From assembly GCF_001570485.1 (NCBI RefSeq), contig NZ_BCTA01000093.1, positions 248,001 through 312,000 on the forward strand: a stretch of DNA of 64,000 nt. Direction: 5' to 3'. The position numbers were made by a program, and so were the translations under genes. Origin of the DNA: Mycolicibacterium novocastrense. Its GTDB lineage: Bacteria > Actinomycetota > Actinomycetes > Mycobacteriales > Mycobacteriaceae. Position 1 is the first letter of the stretch, and each line of letters begins with the position of its first letter. Below the pieces are notes generated by a model. That model searched no databases. It saw only the letters and a program-made list of their open reading frames with translations, and was not told the origin of the DNA. Shown in pieces: positions 8,529 through 15,509 of the stretch.

Positions 8529-8896
8529 CGAGTGGCGACCGTATCAATTGCGGCGCGGCATTGGTTAACAGTTGGTGGTCGCAATGTTACTTGCATGTAA
8601 GTGGGCCGAGTTTGCCCGCGAACGGGAAATTGACGCGAACTGGAAAAATGGTTTCCGCGGTCCACCGCGTTCGGTTCGTTTAGCACCGTTCTGTTGCCTG
8701 TGCGTCGCAATGATGAACGTGAGGTAAATTCTTGGCCTGCGGTTATGTCAATAAGCACATAGGCAGGCTATTGACGAGATTTCGTGAGCGCCCATACTTT
8801 GTCTCCACGAGTGGTCATCGGCGACTTGAGCTCGAATCGGTTTTGAACTCACTCATCCGTTCGTTTCCGAAATGGGTGTGCAGAGAGGGGTTTCCA
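8529..8896 (+). promoter_or_regulatory. Long upstream region of whiB3
   Basis: A 368-bp stretch without a convincing gene. It is AT-richer than its neighbours. A near-perfect 14-bp dyad TTACTTGCATGTAA (two mismatched positions) lies at 8587-8600. The strong ribosome site AGAGAGGGG ends six bases before the whiB3 ATG. In M. tuberculosis whiB3 is controlled by PhoP and has a long leader; that knowledge fits but no specific PhoP box is called here. The frame of whiB3 stays open back to 8732, which I take as chance. Confidence 0.4.
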
Positions 8897-9187
8897 ATGC
8901 CACAACCGCAGCAACTGCCCGGACCCAACGCCGACATTTGGGATTGGCAGATGGCCGGGCTCTGTCGAGGCGTCGATTCCTCCATGTTCTTTCACCCCGA
9001 CGGTGAACGCGGCCGCGCCCGCGCGCAACGCGAGATGCGCGCCAAGGAAATGTGCCGCAAGTGCCCGGTGATCGCCCAGTGCCGCGCACACGCCCTCGCC
9101 GTCGGCGAGCCCTACGGCATCTGGGGCGGGCTGTCGGAGTCCGAGCGCGAGCTTTTGCTCAAACGCGGCATCCGGCGCGCCTCCTGA
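8897..9187 (+). CDS. whiB3: Redox-sensing transcription factor WhiB3
   Basis: A 96-residue Wbl protein with the four iron-sulfur cysteines C23, C53, C56 and C62 (MCRKCPVIAQC), the turn GIWGG at 74-78 and a basic C-terminal tail (LLLKRGIRRAS) for DNA binding. The start is ATG 8897, with AGAGAGGGG just upstream; the open frame before it has no ribosome site. WhiB3 carries a 4Fe-4S cluster sensing oxygen and nitric oxide and controls lipid and redox metabolism, binding the sigma-A region 4. Position after the Rv3415c-like gene supports WhiB3 rather than another Wbl. Confidence 0.95.
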   Translation: MPQPQQLPGPNADIWDWQMAGLCRGVDSSMFFHPDGERGRARAQREMRAKEMCRKCPVIAQCRAHALAVGEPYGIWGGLSESERELLLKRGIRRAS

Positions 9188-9188
9188 C

Positions 9189-9212
9189 GGCCGCGGGCAC
9201 CTACCCGCGGTC
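9189..9212. terminator. GC-rich hairpin between whiB3 and the DAHP synthase gene
   Basis: CCGCGGG at 9191-9197 pairs with CCCGCGG at 9204-9210, extendable by two pairs at the base. The loop contains the stop codon of the convergent DAHP synthase gene. It has no T-run, so it would be a hairpin-only mycobacterial-type terminator serving either strand. Confidence 0.4.
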
Positions 9213-10256
9213 GGCAAGTGTGTGCAGCACCGAATCGGTTGTCGGCCAGTCCATGCACTTGTCGGTCACCGACTGCCCGTAGGTCAGGGGACGGGATTCG
9301 GGGGCCTGCGCACCGGCGACGAGGAAGCTCTCGAGCATCACCCCGCTGACCGGTAAGCCGTCGCGCACCAGCTGCGCCACCTCCGCGGCAACCTGCGCCT
9401 GACGGACGTGATCCTTCCCGGAATTGGCGTGGCTGCAGTCGATTACGACGCGCCCGGGCAGCCCAGCGGCGGTCAGCTTGGCTGCGGTCGCCTGGATGGC
9501 TTCGGCGTCGCAGTTCGGCCCGTGGGTGCCGCCACGCAGGATGACGTGGCAGTCCTCGTTACCCGCGGTGTTGACCAACGCGCCGCGGCCGAGATCGTCC
9601 ATGCCGAAGAAGACGTGGGGCGCGGCGGCGGCCTTGACCCCGTCGACCGCGACCTGGATGTTGCCGTCGGTGCCGTTCTTGAAGCCGACGGGCATCGACA
9701 ACCCGGATGCCAGCTGGCGGTGCACCTGGGATTCGGTGGTCCTGGCACCGATCGCACCCCACGCAACGGCGTCGGCGATGTATTGCGGGCTGGTCGGTTC
9801 GAGGAACTCGCATCCGACCGGCAAGCCGATGTCGACGATGTCGAGCAGCAGGTGGCGCGCGATGCGCAGCCCGCGCGCGACGTCGAAGGTGCCGTCCATG
9901 CCCGGATCGTTGATCAGGCCCTTCCACCCGATCGTGGTTCGCGGCTTCTCGAAGTAGACCCGCATCACGATCTTGAGGCGATCGCTGAGTTCGTCGGCCA
10001 CCTTGGCCAGGCGGCTGGCGTAGTCGAGCGCCGCCGACGGGTCGTGCACCGAGCACGGTCCCACGACCACCAACAGCCGATCGTCGCGGCCCGCGAGAAT
10101 GTCGGCGATCTCCTCCCGGTCACGCACCACTCGCTCTGCACGCCGGGCGCCCAGCGGGAATTCGGTGAGCACCTCGTGCGGGCTGGGGATCTCGCTGAAA
10201 CCGCGGACCCGCCGGTCCGAGGTGGCGGGCGGGGTGGCGGTCTGCGCCAGGTTCAT
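9201..10256 (-). CDS. 3-deoxy-7-phosphoheptulonate synthase, class I
   Basis: DAHP synthase condenses phosphoenolpyruvate and erythrose 4-phosphate, the first step of the shikimate pathway. The 351-residue product matches the E. coli AroF/G/H type: VVVGPCSVHDP with metal ligand Cys68, EKPRTT at 103-108, GARTTESQVHR, and IDCSHANSGKD near 275. Mycobacteria are best known for a class II enzyme (AroG, Rv2178c), which looks quite different, so this would be an additional isozyme. The ATG has a GAGAAAGG ribosome site. It is preceded by a candidate leader-peptide attenuator (10321-10443). M. tuberculosis has no such gene between whiB3 and groEL1. Confidence 0.93.
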   Translation of the reverse strand: MNLAQTATPPATSDRRVRGFSEIPSPHEVLTEFPLGARRAERVVRDREEIADILAGRDDRLLVVVGPCSVHDPSAALDYASRLAKVADELSDRLKIVMRVYFEKPRTTIGWKGLINDPGMDGTFDVARGLRIARHLLLDIVDIGLPVGCEFLEPTSPQYIADAVAWGAIGARTTESQVHRQLASGLSMPVGFKNGTDGNIQVAVDGVKAAAAPHVFFGMDDLGRGALVNTAGNEDCHVILRGGTHGPNCDAEAIQATAAKLTAAGLPGRVVIDCSHANSGKDHVRQAQVAAEVAQLVRDGLPVSGVMLESFLVAGAQAPESRPLTYGQSVTDKCMDWPTTDSVLHTLADRG

Positions 10257-10320
10257 GTTCGGGTGCCTTTCTCAGATTTTGTCGGCGCCCGGTGAAAGCC
10301 CCGGGCCCTTGAATGACGAA

Positions 10321-10346
10321 AGGCAGCGACCTGGTGGTCACTGCCT
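10321..10346 (-). terminator. Attenuator terminator hairpin before the DAHP synthase gene
   Basis: Read as minus-strand RNA, AGGCAGUGACC pairs with GGUCGCUGCCU around an ACCA loop: 11 pairs including one U-G wobble that is a C-A mismatch on the opposite strand, so the structure belongs to the minus-strand transcript. It is followed by UUCGUCAUU, a weak U-rich tail. It stands 65 bp before the DAHP synthase start and 22 bp after the leader peptide stop, the position expected of an attenuator terminator. Confidence 0.7.
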
Positions 10347-10368
10347 GGGCTCCGGGTGGATGCGTCGC

Positions 10369-10443
10369 TTAGCGCTGCGCTTTATCGGCTCCGCCCGGAG
10401 CCTCGATAAAGCGCCAATAGCCGGCGCGCGTCGCGATGTTCAC
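10369..10443 (-). CDS. Aromatic-amino-acid leader peptide (24 residues)
   Basis: A GTG-started 24-codon reading frame ending TAA, upstream of the DAHP synthase gene. Codons 9-12 are TAT TGG CGC TTT, i.e. Tyr-Trp-Arg-Phe, so all three aromatic end products of the pathway appear in a four-residue cluster. The codons immediately precede and enter a 16-bp hairpin (10377-10414), and a terminator hairpin follows. This is the arrangement of ribosome-mediated attenuation: stalling at Tyr/Trp/Phe codons when charged tRNA is short would disturb the first hairpin. No good Shine-Dalgarno is seen; a -10-like TAACCT seven bases upstream suggests leaderless translation. A Phe-type leader (aroR) is described ahead of Corynebacterium aroF, from memory. 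Confidence 0.7.
   Translation of the reverse strand: MNIATRAGYWRFIEAPGGADKAQR
10377..10414 (-). other. Leader hairpin overlapping the Trp-Arg-Phe codons
   Basis: In the minus-strand RNA, GCGCUUUAUC pairs with GAUAAAGCGC and, after a two-base bulge, GGCUCC pairs with GGAGCC around a GGGC loop, 16 pairs in all. The 5' arm begins at the last base of the Trp codon and covers the Arg, Phe and Ile codons. GGCUCCGGG of the 5' arm is also complementary over nine bases to CCCGGAGCC at 10348-10356, offering an alternative fold. Confidence 0.7.
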
Positions 10444-10450
10444 GCCGACC

Positions 10451-10456
10451 AGGTTA
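10451..10456 (-). promoter_or_regulatory. Probable -10 element of the leader transcript
   Basis: TAACCT (TANNNT type, within TATAACCT) lies seven bases upstream of the leader-peptide GTG on the minus strand, so the transcript would start at or next to that codon. Inferred from motif and spacing; no -35 element is called. Confidence 0.4.
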
Positions 10457-10487
10457 TACCGGGCCCGGAGGTTTGCCAAAAGTCGGG

Positions 10488-10811
10488 TCAGGTCAGCCGT
10501 CTCCAGGGCTGGCAGTTCCTCGATTCAAAGGCCTTCACCGACGAGTTGATGTTGGCGTTCATCGGGCCGATCGACATGTTCGTCGCGACGACGTTGTCCT
10601 TGTTGGCATCCGGTGTGCTGTTTGTGAACCACTCGCCCCAGGTCGACGCGGAGCCGGCCGTGTTGTAGACGCCGGGCGCGATGTCGGGTCCGACGAGGAA
10701 GAACCCGTTGCCCGGAATTGGGTTCATCGGGTCGGCCGCGACCGGTGGCGCAGTCGCGATCGCGGTCATGCCGGCGATCACCGCGGCCGCCGCGCGGAAC
10801 AGATGTGGCAT
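10488..10811 (-). CDS. Small secreted protein
   Basis: A 107-residue protein with a signal peptide (MPHLFRAAAAVIAGMTAIAT, cleavage probably after PPVAA near residue 26). The mature part contains NGFFLVGPDIAPGVYNT, a pattern seen in many mycobacterial secreted or lipoprotein-like proteins with GxYxVGxDIxPGxY. A TGAGGAC ribosome site precedes the ATG. It has only one cysteine near the C-terminus. Function unknown. It lies 45 bp upstream of the leader peptide gene on the same strand, so read-through could occur. Confidence 0.75.
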   Translation of the reverse strand: MPHLFRAAAAVIAGMTAIATAPPVAADPMNPIPGNGFFLVGPDIAPGVYNTAGSASTWGEWFTNSTPDANKDNVVATNMSIGPMNANINSSVKAFESRNCQPWRRLT

Positions 10812-10893
10812 ACGTCCTCACCACCTCGTGTCGGCTTCTCGGAGCGTAAGCCCCAGGATCGCGATGCACGCGGAATTCTGCCGGCCCAGCGCG

Positions 10894-10934
10894 CACCCTT
10901 GTACGAAATTTCGAGTTCACACCGTACAAGGGTG
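10894..10934. repeat. 12-bp inverted repeat with 17-bp spacer
   Basis: CACCCTTGTACG (10894-10905) is perfectly repeated in inverted orientation as CGTACAAGGGTG (10923-10934). It lies 83 bp upstream of the small secreted protein gene and 57 bp from the groEL1 relic. It could be a regulator binding site or the trace of an element end; there is no T-run to make it a terminator. The 10812-10990 gap holds nothing else I can identify. Confidence 0.6.
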
Positions 10935-10990
10935 TGCCCTCGCGTCGGGTCGTCGAAGGTTGGCCCACCCGTGGTGTTTCGTTTTGTTAC

Positions 10991-11250
10991 TCAGCGATAG
11001 TCGTGATGCCCGCACCCGTGTCCATGCCCATGGTCCTCCGGCATGTCGGCGACGGCGGTCTCGGTGGTCAGCACCACGGGCCGAGTCGACGACTCCGTCG
11101 GTCGCCAATTCACCGAAGGCGAGCGTCGCGGCGTTGAAGCGTTGTCCCGCAGGTGGTTCCGCGATCCCATTCACCGCGACCACGACATCCGGGCCGGCGT
11201 TGGTGGCGATCCCCTACAGCTCGAACCGAGCGCGGCGAGCACCTGAACTG
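10991..11250 (-). pseudogene. Decayed 3' fragment of groEL1
   Basis: Minus-strand translation in patched frames matches the C-terminal end of the intact groEL1 at 15510-17138. Segments IATNAG, AEPPAGQRFNAATL, GELATDGVVD, then VLTTETAVADMPED and a His/Gly tail HGHGHGCGHH align in order with the intact IATNAG, AELPAGQGFNAATL, GDLAADGVVD, VLTTETAVVDKPEE and HGHGHGHHHHH. About 17 residues (the PVKVTRLAVLNAASVAR segment) are deleted with loss of frame, and a frameshift with an in-frame TAG lies near the LYW position. No start or chaperone core remains. It abuts the nagA stop codon. Confidence 0.85.
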
Positions 11251-12393
11251 CTAACAGTGAAGTAGCCACGAACCGTTACGCATCACCTGCTGAACACGTA
11301 GATCCTCCTCTAGCACAACACAATTGGCATCCATACCGACGCGTAGGCTGCCGACACGGTCGAGCTTCAACGCGTGGGCCGGGGTGGTCGCCGTCATCCG
11401 CGCCGCCTTCACCAGCGCCTCATCCGAGCCACCGAGTTGGCCGACCGCTGTCCGGAAAAGCTTATCCATGGTCGTCGTGCTGCCGGCTATCGTCGACGTC
11501 CCGCGCACGCGCGCGACGCGCTCGGTGACCTCCACCTCGACGGCCCCCATTCGAAATGAGCCGTCCGGCAGTCCGGCTGCCGCCATCGCGTCGGTGACCA
11601 GCGCGACGCGATCGGGCCCGACCGTCTCGATGACCTGCCGCACGAGCGCGGGATGAAGGTGCACGCCGTCGGCAATGAGCTCCACTGTGATCCGCGGGTC
11701 TTCCAGCAGCGCCAACGCCGGACCCGGTTCGCGATGGTGTAGTGGCCGCATCGCGTTGAACACGTGGGTACCGACGGTCGCGCCCGATTCGATCGCACGC
11801 TGCGCGTCGTCGTAGCCGGCATCGGTATGACCGATGGCGACGACCACATCCGCGTCCGCAAGGCGGGTGATGGCGTCCTGACTGCCCGGCAGTTCGGGCG
11901 CCAGCGTGACCATCCGGATGGTGCCGTCCGCGGCAGTGAGCAAAGCGTCGATCTCGGCGGGGTCCGGGTTCCGCATCAGGCTTGCGTCGTGTGCACCGCA
12001 GCGGACCGCACTCAGCCAGGGGCCTTCCAAGTGCACTCCGGCGACGGTTTTTTGCCGAGTCATCTCGGTGAGCACGCGCACTTGGCGCAAGAGGTCCTCG
12101 GGTGATGCGGTGACCAGGCTGGCCACTGTCGTGGTGGTGCCGTGGCGCAGGTGGAACTCGGCTGCCTGTTCGATCTGTGAGCCGATGCCGTCGGCGTAGG
12201 ACGCACCGCCGCCTCCGTGCACGTGCATATCGACGAAACCGGGCACCACTACGTGATTCGCGAAGTCATAGTCAGGCGGCCGCGGCGGCGGGCCGGGCGC
12301 GCAGTCGATGATTCGACCGGCAGAGATGGCCAGCCAACCCGGCTTGCAGACCCGGTCCTCCAGGACGATGGTCCCCGCGGCGACGAGCGTCAC
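11251..12393 (-). CDS. nagA: N-acetylglucosamine-6-phosphate deacetylase
   Basis: NagA hydrolyses GlcNAc-6-P to glucosamine-6-P and acetate, feeding amino-sugar catabolism or cell-wall recycling. The 380-residue product (GTG start) has the metal-binding VDMHVHGGGG motif (H57, H59), HLEGPWLS, the GHTDA and THVFNAM stretches and the catalytic aspartate in VTDAMAAAGLPDG near residue 277. It lies 43 bp downstream of a sugar transporter on the same strand, suggesting an uptake and degradation pair. The stop codon overlaps the edge of the groEL1 relic. Not part of the M. tuberculosis whiB3-groEL1 interval. Confidence 0.93.
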   Translation of the reverse strand: MTLVAAGTIVLEDRVCKPGWLAISAGRIIDCAPGPPPRPPDYDFANHVVVPGFVDMHVHGGGGASYADGIGSQIEQAAEFHLRHGTTTTVASLVTASPEDLLRQVRVLTEMTRQKTVAGVHLEGPWLSAVRCGAHDASLMRNPDPAEIDALLTAADGTIRMVTLAPELPGSQDAITRLADADVVVAIGHTDAGYDDAQRAIESGATVGTHVFNAMRPLHHREPGPALALLEDPRITVELIADGVHLHPALVRQVIETVGPDRVALVTDAMAAAGLPDGSFRMGAVEVEVTERVARVRGTSTIAGSTTTMDKLFRTAVGQLGGSDEALVKAARMTATTPAHALKLDRVGSLRVGMDANCVVLEEDLRVQQVMRNGSWLLHC

Positions 12394-12436
12394 CGCATCT
12401 CCATGAACCTGTGCAGCCCGCGCGGCTTGTCCGCCG

Positions 12437-13852
12437 TCATTGTTTCAATGCGTTGAGATCCTCGGCCGCGCCGTCGGCTTCATCCGGCCACCGCCCGCCG
12501 TTTTCCCAAAAGTGGCGGATCTCCTCGAGCTGGCGGCCCTTGGTTTCCGGCGCGAATCGGTAGACGAATACAAGCGCGGCCAGCGCGAAGGCACCGAACA
12601 GCGCAAATGTCCCGCCACCGCCCAGCGAATTGAGCATCGTCAGGAAGAAGGCAGCGATGATGGCATTGGCCACCAGATCGGAGGTGAGCATCGCACTTGA
12701 GCCCATCGACCGGAGCCGAGTGGGAAAGCTCTCACCGGCGTAAACCCAAACCAACGCGCCGAAGCCGAAGGTAAACCCGATCGTGAACAGCAGCACTCCG
12801 AGGAACCCGATCGTGGTGAGCGCACCACCGAACTCCGTTCCGGCCACGAAGACGCCGATCAGCACGGCGTTGGCGGCGACCATCATCGCGATGCCGCCCA
12901 GCAGAATCGGCCGTCGACCTACACGGTCGACCAGGATCAGTGAAACGAACACCGCTGCCAGGGCCGCTACCTGAATCAGCGCTGGAAGTATCAGCAGTGC
13001 GAAGTTTCCCTCGAAGCCCATGGCCTCGAACAGTCGGGGGCTGTAATAGACGATCGCGTTGATGCCGGTGATCTGGATGAAGAAACCGAGCACCACCACG
13101 AATACCGTGGCGCGAAGGTAGGGCCGCCGGAGCATCTCGCGCACGGCACCCCCGGTTTCCTCCTTGAGCGCGCGGCTGATTTCGGCGAGTTCGGCCTCGA
13201 CGTCGGCGCTCGCCTCGACCCGGCGCAGCGTTTGGCGGGCTTCGTCGACCCGACCCTTGAGCATGTACCACCGCGCGGTGTCTGGCATCCACACCAGCAG
13301 CAACGTGACGAGCACCGCCGGTATCGCTGCCAGGCCGAGCATCCACCGCCAGCTGCCCGAGCCGGCCAGGAAGTAAGCGGCCAGGTAGCCGATGATGATG
13401 CCGACGACCGTGGCCACCTGATAGGCGACCAACAGCGAACCGCGGGACTTCGCCGGTGCTGATTCGGCGACGAACACCGGCACGACCACCACCGACACAC
13501 CGATGGTGAGGCCCAGCAGAAAGCGCGACACCAGCAGCATGGGCACCGACACCGACAACGCGCTGAGAAGCGCGAAGGCCGCGTACGCGACGGCGACGAG
13601 CACCATCGACTTCTTGCGCCCAATGGCGTTGGCGAGCATCCCGCCGCCGACCGCCCCGGCGATCTGGCCGATGACTATCGCTGTGGTCACCAATTCCTGC
13701 TGCCGGGTGGTCAACCCGAACTCGTCGGTGATGAACAGAAGCGCACCGGCAATGTTGGAGAGGTCGTAGCCGTAGATGACGCCGACACTGGCCGCCGCGA
13801 TGGCCACCAGCAGTCCCAGGCGGGGGGACCGCCGGATAGCGGTGTTGCCCAC
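12437..13852 (-). CDS. Sugar-porter family MFS transporter
   Basis: A 471-residue, 12-helix major facilitator of the sugar-porter group (GTG start after GGATCAACC). Signature elements are GYDLSNIAGALLF in helix 1, GRKKSMV in the helix 2-3 loop, a VPVFVAESAPAKSRG variant of the PESPR motif, DRVGRRPILL in the second half and the closing PETKGRQLEE. The family imports hexoses or related sugars by proton symport. Its partner gene nagA suggests N-acetylglucosamine or another amino sugar as substrate, but the sequence alone cannot decide this. Located in the cytoplasmic membrane. Confidence 0.88.
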   Translation of the reverse strand: MGNTAIRRSPRLGLLVAIAAASVGVIYGYDLSNIAGALLFITDEFGLTTRQQELVTTAIVIGQIAGAVGGGMLANAIGRKKSMVLVAVAYAAFALLSALSVSVPMLLVSRFLLGLTIGVSVVVVPVFVAESAPAKSRGSLLVAYQVATVVGIIIGYLAAYFLAGSGSWRWMLGLAAIPAVLVTLLLVWMPDTARWYMLKGRVDEARQTLRRVEASADVEAELAEISRALKEETGGAVREMLRRPYLRATVFVVVLGFFIQITGINAIVYYSPRLFEAMGFEGNFALLILPALIQVAALAAVFVSLILVDRVGRRPILLGGIAMMVAANAVLIGVFVAGTEFGGALTTIGFLGVLLFTIGFTFGFGALVWVYAGESFPTRLRSMGSSAMLTSDLVANAIIAAFFLTMLNSLGGGGTFALFGAFALAALVFVYRFAPETKGRQLEEIRHFWENGGRWPDEADGAAEDLNALKQ

Positions 13853-13937
13853 GGTTGATCCTTTCGCCGGTGAACGAAAAGTTTAAGGAAATGGCCGGAT
13901 CGGCACTGACAGACGCGCCGCCGTACTCGGGTCGAAC

Positions 13938-15456
13938 TCACCCGTCAGGCGCTCTCACCGCGGGGTCGAGCCCGAACACCTTTACAGCGGCGGCCTTACC
14001 CTTCACCGCCTGCGATCCCCGGTCGGTCAGTCCGAGTGGTAGAGATTCCAGCGCTTCGACAGTCTGCTGAGTCAGCAGGATCGCGTCACCGGTGGTCTTG
14101 GTGAGTTGCTCGATGCGGGCAGCGACGTTGACGGTGTCACCGATGAGCGTGAACTCCAGCTTGCTTCCGCCACCGATGGTTCCGGCGATAACCACACCCG
14201 TGTTGATCCCGATCCCGATTCGAAGCTCCCCGCCGAACCGATCCGCGACGAGGCGGTGAATTAGCAACGCGGCGGTCAAGGCAGCGTCGCCGTGACCGGT
14301 CAATTCGTTGGGTGCGCCGAACACGGCCAGGGCGCCGTCGCCGAGAAACTTGTTGACGTGTCCACCGGCATCCACGACGGCAGGCACGACGATCTCGAAC
14401 AACGCATTGAGACGCGCGACGACGTCCTCGGCGGGGTTGGTTTCTGCGAACGGTGTGAAGTCGCGAATGTCGATAAACATCACCGTCACCTCGCGGCGCT
14501 CACCGGTGAACACGTCGTCGCCCTGCTCGAGGAGACGGCCGGCAAGCGCGGGGTCGACGTAGGTGCCGAAGGCCGCCTGGAGTCGTTGCCGCTCAGCCAG
14601 TCCCGTCTGCATGCGATTGAACGACGCCGCAAGCGCTCCCAAGTCGTCATCCTGGACTACGGGAAGGCGCTGACTGTAGTCCCCGGCGGCGACCCGCTCG
14701 GTGCCGCTGGCGAGGTCGCGAATCGGTCGCAAAGACGGTAGAACGATGCCGCTGACGGTGATCGGCCAGTAGAGTCCGATTGCCACACAACCGATTAAGA
14801 CGAGAAGCGCCGGGAACTTTGCGGCAGCATCCCACACGATGCCCAGCATCGCGCCTATGACTGTGGAAGCGAACAGAGAGCCCAGCATCGCGACGTTGAG
14901 CCACGCCGCGAAGGTCGGATGTGAGCGGGGCAGCTCGTCACCGACTACGGTCGGCGGCAAGTGCGGCTCGAACCGGCCGCATAGCTCCTTGCACAGAGGT
15001 GTGCATACCGAGCAGCGCCATGGCAATGCCCAATGCGGCACCCAAGACTCCGTACTGGGTCAGCCGCCATCCCCTCGCTTCCGCCATCGCGCCGACGGAC
15101 ACCGTGAAGAGTGCGGTCCAAACAGGCAGGAACCAGATCGCTCGGGCCGTAGCAGCACGGGCCCAGGCGTAGGTGTCTGTCAGCGCCTGCATCCGGTCGA
15201 CCTCGCGACCGGCCGCCCACTGATGCGCTCGACGAAACATCCGGCTGGCGGGAAGTATCGACACCGACGCATTCACCAGAACGGCGATTCCTGTGACCAC
15301 CGCCGCCGCGAGGTAGCGATCCGAGTTCTCGAAGGCGACGAGAAGCTGCGACCACAGGATGTAGACCACGAGCATCGCGGCGAACGTCAATCCCCAGATC
15401 ATCCACGAGTACCTCGCTCCATACCCGTTCCACGCCCACTGCCAAATACGGTCCAT
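13938..15456 (-). pseudogene. Membrane adenylate cyclase with HAMP domain, frameshifted
   Basis: Two overlapping frames form one class III cyclase of the Rv1318c-Rv1320c type. The first (from ATG 15456 to TGA 14938) encodes four membrane helices and ends MRPVRAALAADRSR. The second picks up at GDELPRSHPTFAAWLNVAML with two more helices, a HAMP region (RVAAGDYSQRLPVVQDDD) and a cyclase domain to 13938. The cyclase keeps its metal aspartates (FIDIRDFTPF, KFLGDG), the adenine-selecting Lys/Asp and TVNVAARIE. A one-base indel near 14945-14955 would restore a single protein of about 535 residues. Real mutation, sequencing error and programmed frameshift cannot be separated here. The intact catalytic residues argue for recent or artefactual loss. 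Confidence 0.75.
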
Positions 15457-15460
15457 GTCA

Positions 15461-15502
15461 GAACGAAACACCCCCGGCCATGTGACCGGGGGTGCTTCGT
15501 TC
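15461..15502 (-). terminator. Strong hairpin terminator after groEL1
   Basis: Arms of 17 bases (15461-15477 and 15486-15502) pair fully in the minus-strand RNA, with one G-U wobble, around an 8-base loop; the core is CACCCCCGG/CCGGGGGUG. It begins 8 bp after the groEL1 stop. No U-run follows. The downstream cyclase ATG at 15456 starts only five bases beyond it, so any ribosome site for that gene would be buried in the stem. Confidence 0.75.
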
Positions 15503-15509
15503 AATTCGC

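Noticed and set aside
8732..8896. In-frame upstream extension of whiB3 giving a 151-residue protein
   Set aside because: The ribosome site AGAGAGGGG and the family length point to ATG 8897; the extension has no Wbl similarity.
15457..15504. Alternative ATG at 15504 for the cyclase
   Set aside because: It lies within the groEL1 terminator hairpin and adds 16 residues without similarity to the family.
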